Shown: positions 52,801 to 64,000 of the stretch, piece by piece | Layout of the letters: every line of letters starts with the position of its first letter | Numbering within the stretch: the first letter of the stretch is position 1 | DNA from: Babesia bovis T2Bo | Lineage: Eukaryota > Apicomplexa > Aconoidasida > Piroplasmida > Babesiidae | Assembly (NCBI RefSeq): GCF_000165395.2 | Contig: NW_026261572.1 | Coordinates: 372,001 to 436,000 of the forward strand | Reading direction: 5' to 3' | Length of the DNA: 64,000 nt | Translations under genes and position numbers: made by a program | Notes under the pieces: generated by a model | Told to the model about the DNA's origin: nothing | The model's database searches: none | What the model saw: the letters and a program-made list of their open reading frames with translations, nothing else

Positions 52801-55240
52801 GGCATCGGAGCACGTGATACATTCAATTTTGGAGAACCTTCACGATCCAAACGGTATGAAAGCTTTGATTCAGATAGCTGATGAACGTCATCAGCTTCTT
52901 ATGCTTCGTGATTGGTTAGAAAAACGTGTAGAGGAAGGTCACAAAGAAACGGAGATCCATACTGCATTAGCTAAGATTCGAGTATCATCGCAAAAGGATG
53001 CGGAGCAGTTTCTTTCCACAAATAAGATTTACGACCGATCCATTATTGGACGTTTTTGTGAGGATAGAGACCCTATGCTAGCATATTTGGTATATTCCGA
53101 GGCACAGCTTGACAGCGATGTATTGCGGCTATGCATAGGCAATGGGTTTTATAAAATGCTGGCTGCATATGCTTTGAAACGATCATCACCTAGTTTATGG
53201 CATGATATATTTTCTGAGACCTCTGGTTTGGATGACGATAACAGAAAACACGTTTGCGAAGAGTTGGTCATTTTGGCGCCTGACTCTTCCAATGCATCTG
53301 AAATTTCATGTGCGCTGAAGGCTCTGTTAGATGCTGGTATGAACGAAGAAGTCATTGCACTCTTGGAGCAGCTTTTACTCAAACAGACCCAGTTTTCATC
53401 AAGCAGCAATTTGCAAAATTTGCTTTTAGCTACAGCTGTTAAAACGAATCCCTCAAAGTTAGAGGAGTATCTCTCAAAACTGGACAACTACGATGTTGCG
53501 GCATTATCTAAATTATCTGACAGCTTGGGTCAATCACGAAGTTCGTTTGCAATTTTAAAGAGTGCTGGTCGTTCTCTGGATGCTTTAGAAGCTTTGCTAA
53601 GCACTACGGACGCCGACGTATTGGAAGAAGCTCATGAATATGTACAGTCTCTAGACAAGTCTGAGTTATGGTTCCGCCTGGGTCGGGCATATTTGGGAGA
53701 GAAGAAGGTGGCGCAGGCTATTGATGCTTACGTTCGCAGTGGTGACTTGAGTGACCACCAACGCATCAAACATGCGTGTTCCAACGAGCCAGAGCTGTTC
53801 CTACAATGGCTGAGCAATGGGAGAGCACTGAAGAAAAGCCGTGACCTCGATACGGATTACTTGTTATGTCTGGCTGACAGGGGTGACATTGACAAATTCA
53901 AGGAAGTTCTTAACGGCCAGCATTCAGCAGATGTGGGATATGTAGGCAGCAAGTTGATGGAATCGCGCAAGTACCGTGAAGCTGTACTCATTTATTCTTC
54001 TATACCAAATTTTGCCAAGCTAGCTCTGTGCCATCTACATTTAGGCGAGTTCTACCAAGCAGCAGATGCTGCTCTCAACTCCCGTAACCCGCAGGTTCTC
54101 AGACAGGTGGTCGAGGAGTGTGTTGGTAAGAATCAATTAGGAACCGCTCACAAGGTGGCTATCGAATTATTAACGTACCCTGATTTCTTGCCTGGTATTG
54201 TCACACTGTACGAAACTACTGGAAATACAAACGAATTGATCAAGCTATTGGAAAAATCAGCTCCTTCCGTTGCAGTATCAACTGAGTTGGCAATTGCCAT
54301 TGCAAAATACAAGCCCGAGGAGTTAATGAATCATTTCAAGACTAATTTTACGACTGAAGAACTTCTCGTTTGTATAAATACGGCACGCGTTGCACGTGAA
54401 TGTTGTAACCTTTGGTTGTGGCAGGAAGCTGTTTACCTCTACAGTTTGGACACACCTGATACCGCTTTAATTTCCATGATTGCGCACTACGGTCTGGCGT
54501 GGGATGAAAAACTATTTTTTGAAACTGCGGCAACAGCTAACAATCCGGAAGCTTTATATAAGGCAATTCATTTCTGTATACAATGCAAACCCCTTTTACT
54601 ATCAAGGTTGCTGGCTTGTGCTAAAGGGCGAGTTGATGCTGTTCGCGTGGTTAAGATTTTGAGGAATGCTGGATGTCTCGGATTAGCACGTAATTACCTG
54701 GAACAAGTCGCTGATAAAACATCCGGAGCAGTGAACGATGCACTGTTTGAAATATACGTGGAGGAGGAAGAGTGTGAACTTTTGGAGCGAAGTTTAGAAA
54801 AACTTACTACTTTTGACCAAGCAAAGTTATGTGCAATGCTGCAGGAGCATCGTCTTCCGAAGATGAGGAGCATCGCAGCTCAGTTGTACATTCAGTCTCG
54901 TGACTTTGGCAAGGCTGCAGTCATTTATCGTAGAAATGGCGATTATGTTGATGCTATAATGGGTGTTCAGACATCTCGTAGCGAATCTCTTGCGATGGAT
55001 ATGGTTCGTTATTTCGTCGATCAGGGATTACTCGAAGAATTTTTAGTTTGTTTGATTGTAAACTATTCTTTACTCGATCCAGCAGATGTCTTAGAGTATG
55101 CCTGGCTGCACAAAGTTGATATGGACATTCTTGTTCCTTTCTTGTCTCATACTATACGTACCGTATCTAAGGCTGTGTCTAGGCCTGCTGCAGTTCAGCG
55201 TCCACCACCTCCTCCGCAGCTATCTTTGCCTTTTCATTGA
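49838..55240 (+). CDS. CHC: clathrin heavy chain
   Basis: Three exons, 49838-49876 (13 codons), 50212-51086 and 51124-55240, with introns of 335 and 37 nt; 1676 aa, the usual length of the family. The N-terminal beta-propeller begins LNSLGFKDGCFRFGALTLGGDRFVCIRE, matching clathrin's LQLxNLG ... DKFICVRE opening. The long alpha-zigzag leg has the repeated clathrin heavy-chain repeats (for example LGEFYQAADAALNS and RNYLEQVADKTSGAVNDALFEIYVEEE). It ends in a Pro-rich tail (RPPPPPQLS). It forms coats for vesicles from the Golgi and, in apicomplexans, mainly for traffic to secretory organelles. The first exon is inferred from frame and splice signals; an alternative upstream exon in the 335-nt intron cannot be excluded. 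No neighbour suggests a special role. Confidence 0.95.
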
Positions 55241-55574
55241 CACCGCATAATCGTGTTATAATATATTACATTTACGCTACTTAGTTGTGATATTCATAGG
55301 TATAATACCCTATTGCAACATTATCTCAGACGATATCAAGTATATTGCATATTCAAATCAGTCTATGGTAACAGTGTTTTATTGTGAAACTTAAGGAGAC
55401 CCTTAAGGACGGAGACGATGCCATAATGTGTCATAGTTATGTTACAGTGAATGGGCGAGATGATCAGACCCAAATTTTCAGGTCCTCGGCATCGCATCTG
55501 TTCAGGCGCTAAGCAACACGAACAGGTTAACATAACTGCCATTTAATGGCTCTGGCCTAATTTTGTAGGCACAC
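55241..55574. other. 334-bp convergent intergenic region with structured element
   Basis: Mostly AT-rich, except a more GC-rich block at about 55388-55520 described separately. Confidence 0.5.
55390..55494. ncRNA. candidate structured RNA between convergent genes
   Basis: CTTAAGG at 55390-55396 pairs with CCTTAAG at 55401-55407 around a four-base loop. Just downstream CGATGCC (55416-55422) pairs with GGCATCG (55488-55494), enclosing 65 bases that themselves contain a GACC/GGTC pair around the AT-rich loop. The block is richer in G and C than its surroundings, a common sign of RNA genes in AT-rich genomes. I cannot assign it to a snRNA, snoRNA or other named class. It could also be part of either gene's 3' UTR. 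Confidence 0.3.
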
Positions 55575-58500
55575 TCAATGCGATTCAGTGAATGAGGGTA
55601 ATTCTGTTGCAAGGTACTCTTTGCGCTGCACATATTGATAGTAATGAGGCATGAATGAGTAGTGTATCACCTTGGTTAAGTAGTCACGATACAAGGCAGC
55701 CATGGTAGAGGTGAGTAACACTATCCAAAATCTTCCATTACTCATGAGGATCATTGCACCACCTAATAGAGCGCTTCCCAATTTGGATGATAGTGATACA
55801 ACGTATATACACAGCAAAAAGTTGAAAAAGCTGAATAGGTACGTTGCCGTTGTTAGTCGTGTATAGAACCAAGTTTCCATGATCAATTTACTACTTACGA
55901 TAACCATAACAATAAGCATCATGCCTACACCCAGCTGTTGACTGTTAAGTGGCATTCCAGATCCACCGGGCAATGTATACCTGTCGCTGAGACCAAATGT
56001 CACGACGAAAAAGATCACAACGGCGTGTATAAAGCTGTTAAATAACCATCCAAGGAAGACCTTAGGATTGAGATAGTAATTACGTTGTCCTAATTGATAG
56101 ACGTGAGGGTATTGATAACTCAAAGACCTATCAATATCGCGGTCGATCGATCCAACAAGAATAACACTGATTCCTGTGAACAACACGTTGTAAAGTGCAA
56201 CTAATACTTCTAGGAGAATGCGCTGCCCGCTGAACAAAGACAAGTAACCATAGAAGAATATGGGCATGATGAGAGTAATATTCTTATAGAACATGTAAGC
56301 CACCGTTTTGGCAATTCTGCGATAGCAATTGCGTCCATGATCCAGAATCAATGGTACCAAAAACCGGAATTGCCCGATACCATAATCGGAAACGTTATAG
56401 GCTTGCAATCCCTCTTTACCCTTGATACCAATACCCACGTCGGCGGTTTGAATCATGTTGCAATCGTTACCACCATCGCCTATAGCCATCATAACAGTGC
56501 CTAGTTTCTTTTTGAAAAGGCTGACAAACAGTCCTTTATGCGCTGGTGTCATACGGCAGCAGATTGCAGAGTGGCAATGCGTACAAAGTTCAATAAAATC
56601 GTCGACAATGTGTTCTTTAGTCAGTTCGTTAGTCGCTATACCGTCGATAACGACACACCTATGGATGGCGTTATCAGATCCAGATTTTACTTTATTGAGC
56701 CACTCACGAACCTTGGCACCCATTTGTTCCTTTGGACATACTCCTGAGTGTAGATCAATGCGTTGCGAGAAATTACGCAGCAAGTTTGTTGCGATACCAA
56801 TATTAATGGCAGTCTCAAGGTTATCACCTGTAAGCATCCAAACATTGATACCAGCATAGCCTAAGAGTTCAATTGCCTCGCCGACACCATCTTGGAGCTT
56901 GTCTTCAATACCAGTTATACCTTGTAGCTCTAGCTGTTGTTCTATAAGTGTTGCACAGCGGGCTACCGATTCTTCACGATTTAAAATATTTCCCTGTGCT
57001 TCGATATACTTTTGGTTCCAATCATTGAATTCTTGGGTAGTGAGTTCACGTTTGGCAAACACCAACGTGCGCAGACCATCACGACAATATTGTTCACAAT
57101 GTGAAATTGTGTCTTTGTCCATTTCAGACTTATTTTTAAGTTTATTCAACATTACGTTATCTCCACCTTTACAGAACAGAATGATCCTGAATTTATTAAG
57201 ATCAGGGTCCTCGAGGTGTGTCTTTGGGTCCTTAGGGAAGGCTATAATAGCCGAGCTACATCTCCTAATATAATCAAACTCTATATTAGCCAAAGTGCGC
57301 ACATGCATTTTGCGCCCAAATACACTCAATGTTATGGAATTGCTAGTTTTATCCATAAGCTTGAAATCAGCAAATTTGGCGGCATGTACAAAACACAGTT
57401 CATCAGGACTTTGTGAATTATACTGCACATCACCAGATTCCTGTATATCGGTAAGTACCGCATTGTTACAGACAAGGTGCATGAAGAATTCCACTAAATG
57501 TGTATGTCTTGGATCACTGGGTGTTTTGAGTTGTTTAAATAGTTCATCATCTACTAGGTTCACATGAGATGCTTTAGTGTAGTAAGGATTTTCGGGTTCC
57601 GGTTCTAGAATTGCACCTTGCCGACTCAGTACAAACCTCCTAATATCGGTATATCCCTTACCATATGATCTTCCTGCCGCTGCGAACTTACGGAAAACCA
57701 TCTTGTTACATGTTAGTGTACCTGTTTTGTCTGAAAACAAGTAATGCACTTGTCCAAGGTCCTCATTTAAGGAGGTCGTCCTCGCAGCTGCGTACATATT
57801 CAATTCGTCATAGTACATATCCGCATCTGCATTGATGAAAAATGCCTGAGCTATCCTTGCGACATTCATACTAACGATGGTACTAATTGGCACAAAGGTT
57901 GCTGATATGGCAATCCAGCTGAAAAATGAGACTGTGAAGACGTACAACATTGAATGGTCATCTCCCTTGCTTGTTAAGTACGGCATCTGTTGATCCATTT
58001 GGTAATAATGTCGATATATCGTCCATATAGCTGCAATGGAGCAGAATACAATTTGGACAACCCATACAATGAAAGTTAGACGGACCATGATCTTACTTAA
58101 ATTGCTAACTTTGTGAGGGGTACTGGGTATGTTTTTGTATATTTTGGTTTCATGACCGCTGTATACAATGATACCGATTGCCCATTTCGTATTACGCAAT
58201 TTACATCCCCTGAGTAAAAGTTGGAGCATTGATATAGACGTTTCTGTGTAGCCAAATTGATCTAATTTATCACCAGTTGAACGTTTAGCGGATGGCGCGG
58301 TCACTTCAGCTTTAGTCTTCGATTTGGATTGGTTCGTATATTCCGGATCTTGGATTTTGTAGTGGAGTGACCCATCGAATGTGATCAAATTCTGGTTTGG
58401 TGGTTCACACGTTAGCCTGCCGGTAATGTTCTGCACTTTGTTTAGGGTGGTGTTGATATCCCTTGTTAGATATTCTGCAAGCTTAAGCACAGCCTCCTTC

Positions 58501-59359
58501 TTCTTCAAATTACTTTCACCGTCTAGGCATGACGTTTCAACAAAAGCTACACCATTAATTTCTGAGGAACCGATGAGAACCATGTCTGCTGGTATGGTAT
58601 CACCATTTTGTAACACAACGATTTCTCCTACTTCCAATGCTTGCCACTTTGCATTTACAATCAACTTCTTCTCAACAGCATTGACAATATCCGCATCTGC
58701 GTTAGCTGGCTTTTCATACTTTATTGTCTCATCATGTTTGGTAAGCTTTGGGTTCATGACAACGTTAGCAATACTGTAATTAACCTCGTTATCATTTAGG
58801 TACCTCCTATAATCTTCATATGCATCTTTAGCAGCATTTCCTAACATGACAATAGACAGTGGCAGTAGCATAATCGGTATACCATGAGTTGACGATATCT
58901 GTGTATTTATGAAAAGGTGAAGTACGGCACGAGACACGCAATTAAGCCAAAAATTCACATCAAAGTGCCTAGCATACTATTCTAGAATTACCAAAGAACG
59001 AATGCAGCAAGACAAGTTCCAAGATACATTAATTTCCACGATTATTATCTTGGAACATCAAAGTAGGCACACTTAAATCATAGCGTAGATCAAGCTACTG
59101 ACTTACCTTTGGTATCAACTGCAGAATCGCAATGAAGACAAAATAAAGATTCGAAGGTTCATGAAGTTGTTCAAAAAGATTTTTGAATGGAAATGAATAT
59201 AGCGTATACTTTGTGGTTCTGACATTGTTTGTAATGAAGGAGGTGTCTTGGTAGTCGTTAATATTGACACTTCGTACTGTTTCCTCCCTGGCAAAGATGT
59301 ATAAAGATTATTTTGCGAACTTACTTCTTTTTTGAAAAATAGCTCAACAGCGACTTCAT
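55575..59359 (-). CDS. P4-type ATPase, phospholipid flippase
   Basis: Three exons, 59359-59325, 59287-59107 and 58898-55575, with introns of 37 and 208 nt; 1168 aa. The N-terminus has [29 protein letters not shown], the P4 signature before the first membrane helix, then LIPKISSTHG across the second splice. Further on are the actuator motif LDGESN, the phosphorylation site SDKTGTLT (Asp ~451), and [10 protein letters not shown] in the P domain. About ten membrane segments are present. Flippases move phosphatidylserine or phosphatidylethanolamine to the cytosolic leaflet of Golgi, endosome or plasma membranes, usually with a CDC50 partner. No guanylate cyclase domain is attached, unlike the fused P4-cyclase known in apicomplexans. 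The ten-helix core is complete. The first exon (12 codons) rests on splice phase alone. Confidence 0.92.
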
Positions 59360-60301
59360 GACTGCCGAAATTAATGTAGAACAATGCGACAATTGTCTAC
59401 CATCAGGTACTCAACTAACATAGACATGAGGCTAGCAATGGGATTCCTCCCACTTTTACACTGTGTTCAATGTCAATTCGATTGATGTGTATTCTATGTA
59501 TTGACGCTAACGCCACGCCTACTTTTAGTGATCCGGCTCCTTTACACACACCGACGTGGGTGTAGTGAAAATTACTTTTATTTATTGTATTAAATGTTCA
59601 TCATTCATTAATATTGTTATATGACATATTCCATACAGAATGGCAGCTTAATTAATGTTGGATCTATAATTTCGACGCTCGCAGTGTGCCGGATCATACG
59701 TGTTCCACTTAATGTTACATAGTACCTACATGATTACGTCTACTCAGTAGGTTCTCTACTAGACTCAGAATGGCATTGATGGCGGATGTAAAAGTAAAAA
59801 ATATTATTTAGACATGAGACACGGCAATATATGCTGGTGTATTAAAACAGATCTTTAAGCATATATGGTATATACCCATATGTGTAGGCAGGAATATTTT
59901 GTTTGCCACTATATTTTTCACGCTGCTGTTATCATTTATTACTGTTTAAAGGAATTACTAGAGGTATATGTCTCCATTGGTCTAATATTCGTCTCCCATG
60001 GACAATCGCAGTTACTTCGCAACATTCCGTTATTGTAGATGTTAATTCGATCACTAGATTGTTGTATATGTGCTATATATTAGACTATTTTCCCTATGGT
60101 TCCATTCGCCCCCCAGAAAAGTGCAGCAGCAGCGGTGTATGACGTTGGCATTAAGTACCTTCTACTTTTACATGCCACATATTTTGCCAGAACATAAATA
60201 TCAGGTAAACGTAGCGCTCATGTTAAAGGGGCTTAATTCGAGGTTATATTCTAGCTATTAACACAATTTATCTTTTCACCCTTCCAATCCGTTCGTCTAT
60301 C
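59360..60301. other. 942-bp divergent intergenic region
   Basis: This is promoter-like DNA between the flippase and helicase starts. It holds only short, unconvincing reading frames. A small imperfect inverted repeat (ACACC ... GGTGT) occurs near 59550-59568. Nothing else stands out. Confidence 0.5.
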
Positions 60302-62168
60302 ATGAAAAAAGAAATGCCAACTGAGGCTGACGGTGCTCCAAAGCCTACTAAAAGTGTATATGTTCCACCTAGCCGTCGTAATAAAGTAGATGGCAGTGGA
60401 AGCAATAGTAGTGCCTTTTCTATGGGCAGTCGCGGTCCCCCTCGACCCGTTCGCAACTTTAGTATGTTTTGTGTTTTTACGATAATAAATATTTACAGAT
60501 GATGACGGCCGCCGTAACATTTTAGATTCATCGGGTCTTGGGGACAACTCTAATCAATACCCGCGTCGTGAGCGCTTTGGGGAGCGTTCCTTTGCTGGCA
60601 ATCGTGACCATGGCTCTTATCCATCTCCTTGGGCCACTCGTGACGGCCGCCGTTACATTCGTGAATCTGAGAAGGAAGTTTTCGGTGAGATGGATACGTG
60701 TACTCATGCAGGAATTAACTTTGGATCATATGAGAACATTCCTGTAGAGATCACTGGAAACCAATCTCAGAGCATTAAGCCCGTAGAAGATTTTGAAAAT
60801 GGCATTCACGAACTTCTTATGGTGAACATTCTTCGTGTGAATTACACTAAACCAACTCCGATTCAGAAGCATTCTATTCCAGTTATTATGGCTGGCCGTG
60901 ATTTAATGGCTTGCGCTCAGACTGGTTCTGGTAAGACAGCTGCATTTTTACTTCCTATTTGTACTGCTATGTTGAAAACTGGCCCTCCTGCGAGTAGGCC
61001 AATGCAGAGCTCTTATCACTCTCGTCAAGCACTTCCTGTTTGCCTTGTACTATCTCCTACTCGTGAGTTGGCTATGCAGACATTTACTGAGGCTCGCAAG
61101 TTTATTTACAACACTGGTATTCGTGCTGTTGTGTTGTATGGTGGAGGTGAAGTTCGCAGGCAGCTTTATGAATTGGAGCGTGGTTGTGACATTTGTGTTG
61201 CAACCCCTGGTCGTCTTACTGACATTCTCGAACGCAACCGTATTGGTCTCCATTGTGTGAGTTATTTAGTATTGGATGAAGCCGATCGCATGCTTGACAT
61301 GGGTTTCGCACCTCAGATTCGGCAAGTCGTTGAACATAGTAGCATGCCTCAGGAGGGTCGTCAGACCGTTATGTTCAGTGCTACTTTCCCTAAAGAGATT
61401 CAACAACTGGCTCGTGATTTCTTGCGTGATTACCTTTACCTGGCTGTTGGCCGTGTTGGTTCCACGAATGAGTTTATTCGTCAGCGTCTGTTATATGCTG
61501 ACCAGGAGCAGAAGCTTCACTACTTGGTGAAGCTTCTTCGTGAAAACACTAACGGTCTCGTTCTCATTTTTGTGGAGACTAAGCGTCGTGCGGATATGAT
61601 TGAATCTTACCTATTGAAGGAGAATTTCATGGCAGTTAATATCCACGGCGACCGCAGTCAGCAGGACCGTGAGGAGGCTTTGCGTTTATTCAAAACCGGC
61701 GAACGTCCCATTTTGGTTGCAACCGATGTCGCTGCCAGGGGATTGGATATTAACAACATTACTCACGTCATTAACTGTGACCTACCGGCTAACATTGACG
61801 ACTACGTGCATCGCATTGGCCGTACCGGTCGTGCAGGAAATGTCGGTGTTGCCACATCTCTTGTCAGCGAAAAGGACCGCAGCATTTTGAAGGACTTATT
61901 AGCCTTATTGGAAGAGGCTAATCAGGAAGTTCCTCAATGGTTTGAGAAGCTCGTTGCATCCCATCCACATTCTGGTGGTGGTCGTGACTATGGCAAGCGT
62001 GCATCTGGTGGTCGTATGAGCCGTCCTTTTGCTTCTCGTGATGTCCGTGCCCATCCTGAGACAGTTACTTACAACCAAGGCAACAGAGGTGGTGGTCGCA
62101 GTACTCACGGATTCTCACAGCCATCTAAGGGTCCTGGATCTCAGGATCACGATGACGATTGGTGGTGA
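60302..62168 (+). CDS. DED1: DEAD-box RNA helicase, Ded1/DDX3 type
   Basis: Two exons, 60302-60461 and 60499-62168, with a 37-nt intron; 609 aa. The N-terminus includes SVYVPPSRRNK, the Ded1-type eIF4E-binding-like block. Helicase motifs appear in order: Q motif around PTPIQKHSIP, Walker A AQTGSGKT (~193-200), PTRELAMQ, GGGEVRRQ, TPGRL, DEAD at ~313-316, SAT, then VFVETKR-like, TDVAARGLDI and HRIGRTGR. The C-terminus is Gly/Arg/Ser-rich and ends DDDWW, the double Trp of Ded1/DDX3 proteins. It unwinds mRNA leaders during translation initiation in the cytosol. Codon use is strongly biased, as for abundant proteins. The start is the first ATG in the frame after the upstream stop. Confidence 0.95.
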
Positions 62169-62373
62169 GCGGTATATATTGCCATTGTTTATAACCGTAA
62201 CATATTCGGTAATAACGTTTCAGTCGCTTAGTTTATTTGTATTAGCTCAGATATGGGTTTGTAGTGTGATCACTCCGGTGTACTATATATGCCAGTTTTA
62301 CATTAGACAATTTTAATCTAAATATATAAAACCTGGTTAGGTTCTATATATGATGTAATTTGAATCTGCATCC

Positions 62374-62835
62374 ATGGACTTCAGTCCTGAGGAGGAGAGA
62401 TCTGGGATTCACAGCGCGGTGAATCTACACACCAAGCGCATTATTACTGCTTACTACACCATTATAGAGTCATCACAGGTACGTTTTGATTTGTATCTGA
62501 AATAGACACGTGATTCAGTTGGAATACGGTCGTGACTGCTTAATACGCACCGATATTGATAATTTTCAATTGAAGATGCACAATGACAGTTTAGTAAGTT
62601 TTATTTAGTATAGGTCAATACGTTACAGATGCACAGTTGCCGTATGCTCCACACAATATCATCAGATTTGGTTCTTAATTCGCTTTTGCATTCCTCTGAC
62701 CCTGATCTGATGCAGCGTTACCATGAGGAAACTATTGTTGCAGACACTTTAAGCAATCTGCGTAAAGAAATAGATGAGTTTGACAGCTCGCTTTCTTTGA
62801 ACTTTTTCGGATCAAAGCAAATTTGCAAAAATTAA
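62374..62835 (+). CDS. small three-exon protein, possible Mediator subunit MED22
   Basis: Exons 62374-62478, 62519-62593 and 62629-62835, introns 40 and 35 nt; 128 aa. It is a short helical protein: VNLHTKRIITAYYTIIESSQ, then SLMHSCRMLHTISSDLVLNSLLHSSD and TLSNLRKEIDEFDSSLS. The spacing recalls MED22 (Surf5): an Asn-led first helix of the form L-x-x-x-N-x-R, a long second helix with V/L-x-x-A/S-x-x-L-x-x-L, and a final LR-x-E-I-x-x-L/F-D helix. Identity per residue is low, so this is a suggestion. The gene converges with MED6 13 bases away, which is suggestive of nothing by itself because genes here are not grouped by function. The frame and splices are well supported. Confidence 0.5.
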
Positions 62836-62848
62836 TTTGATATTAAAT

Positions 62849-63951
62849 TTACAGTGTCAATGAGGTTTGTGTTTCATTAGATTCCTGTGATCTAGGCGTT
62901 CCGATGCTCACAGTATTTTCCATTGTTAATTCTTGCAATTCTGCAAGCTTCTTGGACAAAACTTTGATTTCATGCTGGGAGATGCGCATTGCTGCTGACT
63001 CGTGTGGTTTTAGGTAGAATATATGCATGTTACCTATTGACTTATATATGTTTTGTATTAGACTAACCGTCCTTGATAAAGTTTTCGTCCTCATTTTCTT
63101 TAAAGTTGTACTTATTGCACAGCATTTCAATTTGTGGATCCAGTATTTTCTTTTTTGGTTCCCATACATAACCATGTGATGATGACCATTTGACGATGTC
63201 GTTCAATGTGTCATAGAAATTTTCAAAATGTTGTATTGATTCATGTAAGCGGTGTCTGAGTAATGAACCGAAAGGTGGGCACAAGAATATGGATCCTTGT
63301 ATTATATAATACACCTGTTGCAATTTAAAGTTTTACTTCGTTGTATTACCTTAATTGGGGTTGTTGTAAGTCCATTTTGTCCCAGATTTCTGGAAAAGAG
63401 TGTTATATGAAACAGGGTTGAATTGCAGTAATGCTGTATTCTCGCTGGTTCATCCAGGGGTGGTAGATTCGCTAATGCCTCGTTAACGTCATTCAGGTTA
63501 CTGTAAGTCACTTGGAAGATGAGTCCCACTTGTTGGCTGTACAACAGTCATGTGTCAATGAATCATGAAGTATAACCGGATAGTTATAAACTAGGGCAAC
63601 GGAATACGATTGTTGACTTGCATGGTATATGTTTATAGTATACAACCCCCAATACATGTGTCACATACCTATCTACTTCAGTTCCCGCTCTCATAAGTTC
63701 ATTTAGAGAGCCTTCCCGATACTTTTGATAAAATGGGCTCTGATAGAAATAGTCTAGGGCGGCATGATTACTATCAAGTGCAGTTGTTGCTAGGAATCTC
63801 GGGTCAATGAATTCACATTGACATTCAGCTTCATATTCGTTGATAAATTCGTCAGCATCTGTAACTATATAAGCATTGATATATCCATGAAGGATGTTAT
63901 TTCATACAACATACCGTCACAACCGGCTGCCGACATCTGTCGGCCATCCAT
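62849..63951 (-). CDS. MED6: Mediator complex subunit 6 (MED6)
   Basis: Exons 63951-63915, 63858-63669, 63536-63350, 63314-63068 and 62994-62849, introns 56, 132, 35 and 73 nt; 268 aa. The MED6 core is readable across three splices: FIDPRFLATTALDSNHAALDYFYQSPFY, which fits the family's F-L-x-x-x-x-L-x-x-x-N-x-x-x-Y-F-x-x-S-P-F-Y. Then TTTPIKVYYIIQGSIFLCPPFGSLLRHRLHESI, matching the YYI-x-x-G-x-I-Y-x-x-P-x-x-x-x-L-x-x-R-L block. MED6 sits in the Mediator head and links it to RNA polymerase II. The family's usual Cys/Asn-Asn segment after SPFY is replaced by QKYREGSLNEL. The C-terminal coiled-coil-like stretch is specific to this protein. Exon 5's acceptor has a nearby alternative that would shift phase, so the chosen site is favoured. 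Confidence 0.85.
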
Positions 63952-64000
63952 AGCCACTTCAAGTCTGCTGATTAATCACTAAATAGATTCCTAATGGTAT

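Noticed and set aside
59903..60261. Short ORFs ahead of the DEAD-box gene
   Set aside because: They have no conserved features and probably lie in the promoter or leader.
1..64000. tRNA, rRNA, CRISPR arrays, transposons and telomere or variant antigen repeats
   Set aside because: I looked for T-loop consensus, spaced repeats, transposase motifs and tandem arrays and found none I could support.

Overview
The window looks like nuclear DNA of a piroplasmid apicomplexan, most probably a Babesia species. It is gene dense with moderate to low GC. Genes are interrupted by very short introns: of 50 that I could place by reading frame plus GT/AG ends, 36 are 32-40 nt long. Several proteins are typical of apicomplexans, including a Cdc48 copy with a secretory leader of the kind used for apicoplast import. 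Species was inferred from style, not from a database match.

Layout. 1-954 (-) is an archaeal-type YchF/Obg-like GTPase cut by the left edge. 1332-2216 (+) is a small heat shock protein, 2424-3995 (+) a GOST/lung-7TM-type membrane protein, and 4411-4863 (+) a small protein with an XPA-C-like segment. 4867-5817 (-) is a seven-exon orphan gene not visible as one ORF. 5921-6450 (+) is eL34, 6515-8592 (+) aspartyl-tRNA synthetase in seven exons, and 8598-11366 (-) apicoplast-type Cdc48. 12333-15228 (+) is the MutL homologue PMS2 (eight exons). 15486-20189 (+) is a very large orphan, and 20245-24585 (-) a MATH-USP7 deubiquitinase. 25036-26060 (+) is an orphan with a possible signal peptide, and 26411-27435 (-) an orphan with a mitochondrial-type leader. 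28139-32478 (+) is an Sfi1-like centrin-binding protein, 32738-34075 (-) an NSUN RNA methyltransferase, 34329-37235 (+) a Vps51-like tether subunit and 37675-39918 (-) an orphan. 40723-45760 (+) is an ankyrin-class II histone deacetylase fusion. 47417-49212 (-) is the TFIIH subunit Ssl1/p44 (ten exons), 49838-55240 (+) clathrin heavy chain, 55575-59359 (-) a P4-type flippase, 60302-62168 (+) a Ded1/DDX3 helicase, 62374-62835 (+) a possible MED22, and 62849-63951 (-) MED6.

Functional themes are housekeeping and scattered: transcription (TFIIH, Mediator, HDAC), translation (eL34, AspRS, Ded1, YchF-like), DNA repair (PMS2, Ssl1, XPA-like), membrane traffic (clathrin, Vps51, GOST, flippase) and organelle import (Cdc48ap). 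Strands alternate and I see no operon-like coupling. Convergent pairs can be separated by only 3, 5 or 13 nt. I found no tRNA, rRNA, mobile element or CRISPR array. The least explained DNA is a long base-paired element at 4276-4344, a second structured intergenic element at 55390-55494, a 1.66-kb gap at 45761-47416, and five orphan proteins.
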